Below are positions 1-4,969 of a stretch of DNA of 9,598 nt, piece by piece. The first letter of the stretch is position 1; every line of letters begins with the position of its first letter. This stretch comes from Bacteroidota bacterium (GTDB lineage: Bacteria > Bacteroidota > Bacteroidia > Flavobacteriales_D > Crocinitomicaceae): the NCBI GenBank assembly GCA_006226555.1, contig SBGS01000290.1, positions 1-9,598 of the forward strand. The letters run 5' to 3'. The notes under the pieces were generated by a model. It saw nothing but the letters and a program-made list of their open reading frames with translations, was not told the origin of the DNA and made no database searches. Both the position numbers and the translations under genes were made by a program.

Positions 1-276
1 ATCAGGAAGCATTTTATTATTGTCTATGAGCTCTTCAACTTTTTTGAGAATGTCTGATTCGGACAGAGCAGCGATCTTGGATATCTTCAAGCCATTGGTA
101 TACAAGGTATTGACATTCAGTATTTTTCTCAGATCATTGTCTGTGTAGTAACGAATGTTGGTTGAAGTTCGCTGTGGAGTTAGAATCTTATAGCGCTGCT
201 CCCAGATACGAATGGTATGAGCCTTAATGTGCGTAAGGTTCTCTAGGTCCTTGATTGAATAATGATTCTCCTTCAT
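1..276 (-). CDS. MerR-family transcriptional regulator, N-terminal 92 residues (3' end cut by window)
   Basis: The leftward ATG at 276-274 opens a frame that stays open to the window edge, giving 92 residues. The protein begins MKENHYSIKDLENLT and continues with IKAHTIRIWEQRY and NIRYYTDNDLRKIL. This is the winged helix-turn-helix of MerR regulators: SIKDLE...IKAHTIRIWEQRY forms the HTH, and the RYY motif leads into the wing and the next helix. The version is typical of Bacteroidetes proteins of about 300 residues, in which the DNA-binding domain is often followed by a cobalamin-binding light-sensor domain (CarH/LitR type). That C-terminal part lies outside the window, so the ligand cannot be assigned. 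The gene is divergent from meaB across 88 bp. The MerR-family call is secure; a B12-binding tail is only a possibility. Confidence 0.9.
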   Translation of the reverse strand, partial: MKENHYSIKDLENLTHIKAHTIRIWEQRYKILTPQRTSTNIRYYTDNDLRKILNVNTLYTNGLKISKIAALSESDILKKVEELIDNNKMLPD

Positions 277-306
277 GTTTAAACTATATTCTGTATTGTT
301 AAACAA
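277..306. promoter_or_regulatory. Candidate operator: two related palindromes in the merR/meaB divergent region
   Basis: The 8 bp palindrome GTTTAAAC (277-284) abuts the start codon of the leftward regulator. An 11 bp odd-centred palindrome, TTGTTAAACAA (296-306), lies next to it. The two share a GTT(T)AAAC core, and their centres are about 20.5 bp apart, close to two helical turns, so a dimeric regulator could bind both on one face. Autoregulation by the divergent MerR protein would be a natural reading. In AT-rich DNA such short palindromes also arise by chance. The remainder of the gap (307-364) shows no convincing -33/-7 pair; TATCTTTA at 350-357 is a weak -7 candidate for meaB that would leave almost no leader. 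Confidence 0.3.
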
Positions 307-364
307 AAATAAAGAATTCATGTGATACTTTCATCATCTATCTTCTTTTTATCTTTATACACTC

Positions 365-1399
365 ATGTCGAAAAAAGATCATAGTGATTGGCTTTCCAGA
401 AGAAGGAAGCATTTAGCTGGGCAAGATCCTGATTTGTTGTTTCAAAGAATACGACAAGGAGATCGGGTGGCCTTGGCCGAAGGCATTACCCTGATCGAGA
501 GTGAGCATCCTGATCATAAATTAAAGGCAGATCGACTCATAGAATTGTGTTTGCCTCATTCAGGACATAGCATCCGCCTAGGAATTACAGGGGTTCCGGG
601 AGTAGGAAAAAGTACTTTTATTGAGTCTTTCGGAAGTCAACTCATTGCGGATGGAGGAAAGCTCGCGGTGCTGGCAATAGATCCTACCAGCGGAATTTCA
701 GGTGGTTCTATTCTAGGTGACAAAACGCGAATGGAAGTATTATCCAATCATCCTGATGTATTTATTCGACCAAGTGCTGCAGGAGATAGTTTGGGAGGAG
801 TTGCAAGAAAAACCAGAGAATCAGTGTTTTTGTGCGAAGCCGCAGGATTTGATCATATTATAATAGAAACAGTTGGAGTAGGTCAAAGTGAAACCGTGGT
901 AAAGTCTATGGTTGATTTTTTTCTGCTTTTAATGCTGGCAGGAGCAGGAGATGAGCTTCAAGGCATAAAAAAAGGAATAATGGAAATGGCTGATGCCGTG
1001 ATCATTACCAAGGCAGATGGAGAAAATGTCCTAAAGGCAAAACAAGCAGAGGTTCAATATAAAAATGCCTTGCATCTTTTTCAGCCTAATCCGAATGGCT
1101 GGATACCTGAAACTGGGATTTGTAGCTCAGTCGAGAATACTGGAATAGAAGAAATTGTTGAAATGATTAAACGTTTTGGGCGTAACATGACACTTAACGG
1201 CTGGCTTCAGAAGAATAGAGAGTCTCAATCTGGAAAATGGTTGATCGAATCGCTCAATGAAAGGATATTAGACGCATTTTACACAGATTCTACATGCGTA
1301 ACGGCATTAAATGAGATGAAAATGAAAGTCATTTCGAATGAGATCTCACCTTATCGCGCAGCTGAAGAACTGTATCGAATTTTTCAATTAAAGGAATAA
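365..1399 (+). CDS. meaB: MeaB/ArgK-type GTPase, chaperone of B12-dependent methylmalonyl-CoA mutase
   Basis: This 344-residue protein has the length and motif order of the MeaB/ArgK (MMAA) branch of the G3E GTPases. These proteins gate adenosylcobalamin delivery to methylmalonyl-CoA mutase or related acyl-CoA mutases and protect them from inactivation. Visible motifs are the P-loop GVPGVGKST (76-84), IDPTS (105-109), GGSILGDKTRM (113-123), ETVGVGQSE (168-176), the DFFLLLMLAGAGDELQGIKKG block (about 184-204, switch/base region) and the C-terminal helices that carry the dimerisation arm. The guanine-specificity motif reads TKAD (215-218) instead of the usual NKxD. No mutase subunit gene is in the window. 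The stop TAA shares its last base with the ATG of the S4 gene, so the two are probably cotranscribed and translationally coupled. Old annotations as arginine/ornithine kinase (ArgK) should be ignored. Confidence 0.93.
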   Translation: MSKKDHSDWLSRRRKHLAGQDPDLLFQRIRQGDRVALAEGITLIESEHPDHKLKADRLIELCLPHSGHSIRLGITGVPGVGKSTFIESFGSQLIADGGKLAVLAIDPTSGISGGSILGDKTRMEVLSNHPDVFIRPSAAGDSLGGVARKTRESVFLCEAAGFDHIIIETVGVGQSETVVKSMVDFFLLLMLAGAGDELQGIKKGIMEMADAVIITKADGENVLKAKQAEVQYKNALHLFQPNPNGWIPETGICSSVENTGIEEIVEMIKRFGRNMTLNGWLQKNRESQSGKWLIESLNERILDAFYTDSTCVTALNEMKMKVISNEISPYRAAEELYRIFQLKE

Positions 1400-1605
1400 T
1401 GAAGTTTAAGATCGAAGGAGATCACATTGAGTTGATCCAATTATTGAAAGTGACCGGAATTGCATCTACGGGCGGACACGCGAAGATGATCGTTGATGAT
1501 GAGGTGGTATATCGAAACGGTGAGCTCGAGCTTCGTAAACGAGCTAAACTTGTTCCCGGAGATGTGATAGAGATCGGAGATGATATCCGAATTGAATTAG
1601 AATAA
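1399..1605 (+). CDS. Small S4-domain RNA-binding protein (YbcJ/YaaA type)
   Basis: This 68-residue protein is essentially one S4 RNA-binding domain: FKIEGDHIELIQLLKVTGIASTG, then GGHAKMIVDDEVVYRNG, then LRKRAKLVPGDVIEI. The opening 'F.IEG..IEL.QLLK..G...GG.AK' and the basic LRKR patch are characteristic of the stand-alone YbcJ (E. coli) and YaaA/RlbA (B. subtilis) group, the latter linked to large-subunit ribosome maturation. The protein is expected to be cytoplasmic and to bind structured rRNA or tRNA. The start overlaps the meaB stop by one base (TAATG). AAAGGA lies a few bases upstream inside meaB, an unusually good ribosome-binding site for this phylum, which supports both the start and translational coupling. 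The 3' end overlaps the convergent gene by 9 bp. Confidence 0.88.
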   Translation: MKFKIEGDHIELIQLLKVTGIASTGGHAKMIVDDEVVYRNGELELRKRAKLVPGDVIEIGDDIRIELE

Positions 1606-1608
1606 TTC
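1594..1608. repeat. Small inverted repeat holding both convergent stop codons
   Basis: GAATTA (1594-1599), spacer GAA, TAATTC (1603-1608) form perfect 6 bp arms. The right arm contains the TAA of the rightward S4 gene and the left arm, read on the other strand, contains the TAA of the leftward gene. The hairpin is AT-rich with a 3-base loop and no U-tract in either direction, so it is unlikely to be an efficient intrinsic terminator. It may simply follow from two overlapping stop regions. Confidence 0.35.
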
Positions 1609-2127
1609 CTGTACTTCCTTTTTAAGAGCTTCAACTGCTATCTCGGTTGGCAAGGTTCCTACTTCACCTACAATCTCGAAGATCTTAGCCGCAAGGTCCA
1701 TTCCTACTGAGGTTGGGGTCATGTGTTGTCCGGCAAGATTAATGATCTTCATAGTTTCATCTTTGGACTTTTTTACAAGTTCCCATGTACCTGATGAGAT
1801 ATACATCTGCTGAGCGATGTTGTGCTCAAATTCCTCTCGGATCGATTCCAGTAATTTGGTTTGCATTGCCATTGCAGGTAAGCCCGGGTTATGCAGTCTC
1901 ATGACCAGACTATTTGGATGAATACGTTCCATAAGTAAAATAGCTCGCTGGTAGGCATCAATGCGCATTGGTAAGATAAATTCTTGTCTTTGTTTACGCA
2001 TTTCGAGATTGTAATTTCTGAATTCTCTTTCAGATTCTCTTCTGAGAAAATAAATAGCCGTTAAAAGAACCGCCCCTGCAGGAATGATAATTAATGCGAT
2101 CTGGAAGATGATTTCGTCGATACTCAT
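1597..2127 (-). CDS. Uncharacterised membrane-anchored protein, 176 residues
   Basis: I cannot name a function. The N-terminus has a short acidic lead (MSIDEI), then one hydrophobic segment at about residues 6-28 ending in LRRESEREFR. The positive-inside rule therefore suggests an N-out single anchor with a cytoplasmic body. A basic helix (about 29-48) leads to the block LPMRIDAYQRAILLMERIHP (52-71) followed by NSLVMRLHNPG. The rest is predicted helical and soluble (LLESIREEFEHNIAQQMYIS, WELVKKSKDETMKIINLA, VGMDLAAKIFEIVG). From memory, an 'LP.R..AY.R..L..ERI.P' block occurs in unannotated Bacteroidetes proteins of this size, so this is probably a conserved DUF family (possibly DUF7935; unverified). 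The start at 2127 places the membrane segment right at the N-terminus and lies about 25 nt after a likely promoter. The gene converges on the S4 gene and diverges from the symporter gene. Confidence 0.8.
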   Translation of the reverse strand: MSIDEIIFQIALIIIPAGAVLLTAIYFLRRESEREFRNYNLEMRKQRQEFILPMRIDAYQRAILLMERIHPNSLVMRLHNPGLPAMAMQTKLLESIREEFEHNIAQQMYISSGTWELVKKSKDETMKIINLAGQHMTPTSVGMDLAAKIFEIVGEVGTLPTEIAVEALKKEVQELF

Positions 2128-2156
2128 AGCTTTTTCTTATTAAATGCGAATCGCTA

Positions 2157-2164
2157 CAAAAGTA
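2157..2164 (-). promoter_or_regulatory. Predicted -7 box for the leftward uncharacterised gene
   Basis: Read leftward, 2164-2157 is TACTTTTG, an exact match to the Bacteroidetes -7 consensus TAnnTTTG. The start codon lies 29 bases further on, so a transcript starting about 7 bases after the box would have a leader of roughly 25 nt. No TTG sits at the ideal upstream spacing; the nearest -33-like sequence (TGTTTT) is imperfect. In the same 132 bp divergent gap, TATTTTTA (2239-2246) is a weaker -7 candidate for the rightward symporter gene. Confidence 0.45.
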
Positions 2165-2259
2165 ACAGAACTCAGCAATTAAAACATTGTCGTTAATTAA
2201 ATGAATATGTTGAGCTCCATCTTGGTTGGTTAAAACTCTATTTTTACCTAAAACTCATC

Positions 2260-3732
2260 ATGAGCAGTATTTTTATCATAGCTGTGATCGCAGCTTATTT
2301 TCTAATCCTTTTACTGGTTGCGAAGTTTACTTCCGGTTCTGGATCCAATGATTCCTTTTTTATAGGCGAGCGCAAATCTCATTGGTTGCTCGTTTCATTT
2401 GGGATGATAGGAGCTTCCTTAAGTGGAGTGACTTTTATTTCAGTTCCCGGATGGGTTGGTAGTGAAGCCAATCAATTCAGTTATATGCAAGCTGTGCTTG
2501 GATATATGGTTGGATATGTGATCGTTGCACTCGTTCTTTTGCCTGTATACTACCGGATGAATATTGTTTCTATTTATCAGTATCTCGAAACGCGTTTTGG
2601 TGTATGGAGCTATAAAACGGGAGCAGCATTTTTTCTCATCTCCAGAATTATTGGTGCCAGTGTAAGGCTTCTGCTAGTTGCCAATGTACTACAATCAATA
2701 TTGTTTGATCAGATGGGAGTGCCGTTTGAATTTACTGTAGTGATCTCGATTTTACTCATTTGGATCTACACGAACAAAGGAGGTATCAAAACGATTGTAT
2801 GGACAGATACCCTTCAAACGACCTTTATGCTACTATCACTTGTCCTAACCTTTTATTTTCTAAAAGATGAATTGTTCCATGGTGAAGGAAGCGCTGTTCA
2901 GGCCATAAAGAACAGCAATTATTCGAAGGTTTTTTTCTTCGATGATATTATGGGTTCAAATCATTTTCTGAAACATTTCTTTGGAGGAATGTTCATTACG
3001 ATCGGTATGACAGGCTTGGATCAGGATATGATGCAGAAGAACCTTTCCTGCAGAAATGTTCGAGATGCTCAAAAGAACATGATATTGCTTGGATTCATTT
3101 TGGTTTTTGTCAATCTTATTTTCTTAGGATTGGGAGCGCTGTTATACATGTATGCCGCTGCAAATGGTGTTGAATTTTCCCATCCGGATCTGTTGTTTTC
3201 AACGATTGCCTTCGAATACGGAGGTCCAGTAATTGCCATTCTTTTCTTGTTAGGTTTGATTGCTGCAGCTTATTCCAGTGCTGATTCCGCTCTTACTTCA
3301 CTAACAACATCGTTTTCAGTGGATTTTCTTTCCATTCAGAAAAAAGAAGCTCCCGAACGTATCAGAAAAAAGGTGCATGTATTGATGTCAGGAGTTCTAG
3401 TGTTGGTTGTATTGGTTCTGAAGTACTTTACCAATGAAAGTGCAATTGGCTTATTGATGAAATTTGCCGGGTTTACTTACGGTCCTTTGATCGGCTTGTT
3501 CTTCTTTGGATTGTTAACGAAAAGAGTTATAACGGATTGGTTCACCCCGATAGTTGCCATTATAGCGATCATGGTAACCTATGCATTATGGTATTATTCC
3601 TCAGGTGCGCCGGGAGCTGACGGAGAAAATGGGATATTCGGGACATACAAATTTGGGTTTGAGCTGATCATTTTGAATGCATTCGTTACCTTTATTCTGT
3701 TCTTAGTTGCATCGAAAAAAAAGATTGAATGA
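2260..3732 (+). CDS. Sodium:solute symporter (SSS family), substrate unknown
   Basis: This 490-residue integral inner-membrane protein has about 13 hydrophobic helices, the usual number for the sodium/solute symporter family. The N-terminal helix (3-22) is followed by the unwound-helix region SFGMIGASLSGVTFISVPGW (46-65), TNKGGIKTIVWTDTLQT (171-187), GMTGLDQDMMQKNLSCRN (249-266) and AAAYSSADSALTSLTTSFSVD (335-355). In the last block A336, S339 and S340 align with A361, S364 and S365 of the Na2 sodium site of vSGLT, so sodium coupling is likely. The substrate (sugar, sugar acid, amino acid or other) cannot be read from the sequence. The C-terminus ends in KKKIE after the last helix. The stop overlaps the start of the GlmU-like gene as ATGA, so the two form one transcription unit; an amino sugar as substrate is tempting but untested. 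Confidence 0.9.
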   Translation: MSSIFIIAVIAAYFLILLLVAKFTSGSGSNDSFFIGERKSHWLLVSFGMIGASLSGVTFISVPGWVGSEANQFSYMQAVLGYMVGYVIVALVLLPVYYRMNIVSIYQYLETRFGVWSYKTGAAFFLISRIIGASVRLLLVANVLQSILFDQMGVPFEFTVVISILLIWIYTNKGGIKTIVWTDTLQTTFMLLSLVLTFYFLKDELFHGEGSAVQAIKNSNYSKVFFFDDIMGSNHFLKHFFGGMFITIGMTGLDQDMMQKNLSCRNVRDAQKNMILLGFILVFVNLIFLGLGALLYMYAAANGVEFSHPDLLFSTIAFEYGGPVIAILFLLGLIAAAYSSADSALTSLTTSFSVDFLSIQKKEAPERIRKKVHVLMSGVLVLVVLVLKYFTNESAIGLLMKFAGFTYGPLIGLFFFGLLTKRVITDWFTPIVAIIAIMVTYALWYYSSGAPGADGENGIFGTYKFGFELIILNAFVTFILFLVASKKKIE

Positions 3733-4853
3733 GATTACTAATATCAGATGATGGAAAATTACTCGATTTTGCTCCGCTAACGCTGACTCGTCCTGTATCG
3801 GAACTAAGAATTGGTTTATTGACCATTCGTGAGCGCTGGGAGAAATATTTGCAACCGGAACTATTGGGGTATGAAACGGCGAGTTATTTGTCTGTGAAAT
3901 ATCCACCCATAAATGCTGACATTACTGTTAATGCTACTGCACTTCCAACCAGAGAGTTGATCAATGAGATCATTCATTTGTCTGACGGTCAAATGCTGAT
4001 GAGCGGATCCGATTGGATCGCAAAGAAAGGTAATGCAGTGAACCATATTGAAGCAAAAAATAAACCTGTTTTCCTTAAGAAGAGATGGGATCTTTTTAAG
4101 TACAATGGTGATATGCTGCGTAGCGATTTTGAGTTGATCACTGCTGGTAGAACTTCAGAAACTTTGTCTGCCACGAATACCGTTATTGGTGATAAGAATA
4201 AAATTTTTGTAGAAGAGGGTGCGTCAATTGAAGCTGCTATTTTAAACGTTAAGGATGGTCCAATTTACATTGGTAAAGCAGCAGAGGTCATGGAAGGGGC
4301 TATCATTAGAGGTCCTTTTGGGCTGCTTGATCATGCAACGATCAAAATGGGAGCGAAAATGTATGGAGATACAACCATTGGCCCATATTGTAAAGTTGGA
4401 GGAGAGATCGGAAATAGTATATTCTATGGATTTTCGAATAAGGGACACGACGGATATGTTGGGAATTCATTGATAGGTGAGTGGTGCAACCTTGGCGCAG
4501 ACACGAATACATCAAACCTGAAAAACAATTACGGCAGGGTTAAAACCTTCGATTATAATCAAAAGAAGCTGGTGCAAACAGATGTTACGTTCATGGGTTT
4601 AAGCATGGGAGATCATTCAAAGACCAGTATCAATACGATGTTCAATACAGCTAGTACTACGGGAGTATTTGTGAATGTATTCCAGGCTGGCTTTCCCGAT
4701 AAGTTTCTTCCTTCTTTTTCATGGGGACAGGCTGATATAAAATATGACTTCGATAAAGCCGTTGAAGCAGCAAATGCTATGATGGAAAGAAGAACCAGAT
4801 TTTTATCAGAAGAAGAGATAGAGATCTTCCGCCATCTTTATGAAATGAAATAA
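3729..4853 (+). CDS. Bacteroidetes-type GlmU-like protein (UDP-GlcNAc diphosphorylase / glucosamine-1-P N-acetyltransferase)
   Basis: This 374-residue protein matches the alternative bacterial GlmU of Bacteroidetes (as I recall, TIGR03991). The family is assigned to the last two steps to UDP-GlcNAc, the cytoplasmic precursor of peptidoglycan and lipid A. The N-terminal part lacks the classic GlmU loop (LAAGxGTRM) and instead has LTLTRPVSELRIGLLTIRERW (17-37), the signature of this family. From about residue 150 the protein becomes a left-handed beta-helix of hexapeptide repeats (VIGDKNKIFVEEGASIEAAI, YIGKAAEVMEGAIIRGP, TTIGPYCKVGGEIGNSIF). NKGHDGYVG (237-245), followed by GEWCNLGAD and NNYG, resembles the E. 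coli GlmU acetyltransferase region around catalytic His363, which suggests H240 as the catalytic base. The start is set by the ATGA overlap with the symporter gene and an A-rich tract just upstream. The family assignment is good; whether both activities are present is inferred. Confidence 0.82.
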   Translation: MRLLISDDGKLLDFAPLTLTRPVSELRIGLLTIRERWEKYLQPELLGYETASYLSVKYPPINADITVNATALPTRELINEIIHLSDGQMLMSGSDWIAKKGNAVNHIEAKNKPVFLKKRWDLFKYNGDMLRSDFELITAGRTSETLSATNTVIGDKNKIFVEEGASIEAAILNVKDGPIYIGKAAEVMEGAIIRGPFGLLDHATIKMGAKMYGDTTIGPYCKVGGEIGNSIFYGFSNKGHDGYVGNSLIGEWCNLGADTNTSNLKNNYGRVKTFDYNQKKLVQTDVTFMGLSMGDHSKTSINTMFNTASTTGVFVNVFQAGFPDKFLPSFSWGQADIKYDFDKAVEAANAMMERRTRFLSEEEIEIFRHLYEMK

Positions 4854-4888
4854 GACAAATTTTCAGACTTGTTCTTATTGGCATACCC

Positions 4889-4917
4889 TTTGAACACTAG
4901 GTAATTCAATTGGTTTG
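4889..4917 (+). promoter_or_regulatory. Possible promoter for lon
   Basis: TTTG at 4889-4892, a 17 bp spacer, and TTGGTTTG at 4910-4917 resemble the Bacteroidetes -33 (TTTG/TTG) and -7 (TAnnTTTG) elements, with one mismatch in the -7 box. Transcription would begin near 4924 and leave a leader of about 45 nt before the lon ATG. The leader contains a small inverted repeat (GAATC 4926-4930, GATTC 4935-4939). I see no CIRCE-type heat-shock operator and no terminator for the upstream gene in the 116 bp gap, so read-through from the GlmU-like gene is also possible. Confidence 0.35.
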
Positions 4918-4969
4918 AGCGACCCGAATCCATTGATTCAGGCACAAACTGACAATATGACGTTTAAAT

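Noticed and set aside
365..1399. Annotation as arginine/ornithine transport ATPase or kinase (ArgK).
   Set aside because: That name is historical. The motif set (P-loop, GGSILGDKTRM, ETVGVGQSE) is that of the MeaB/MMAA mutase-chaperone GTPases.
3715..3732. An A8 tract (AAA AAA AAG, containing the dnaX-type slippery heptamer) just before the symporter stop, raising the idea of a -1 frameshift fusing the symporter to the GlmU-like protein.
   Set aside because: A -1 slip does enter the frame of the GlmU-like gene, but it meets TGA at 3726-3728, one codon after the slip and before that gene's ATG. No fusion can be made; the A-rich stretch more likely helps ribosome loading.
4926..4939. Inverted repeat GAATC-CATT-GATTC in the lon leader as a heat-shock operator.
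   Set aside because: The arms are only 5 bp, and the sequence does not match the CIRCE element or any other operator I know; chance is likely.
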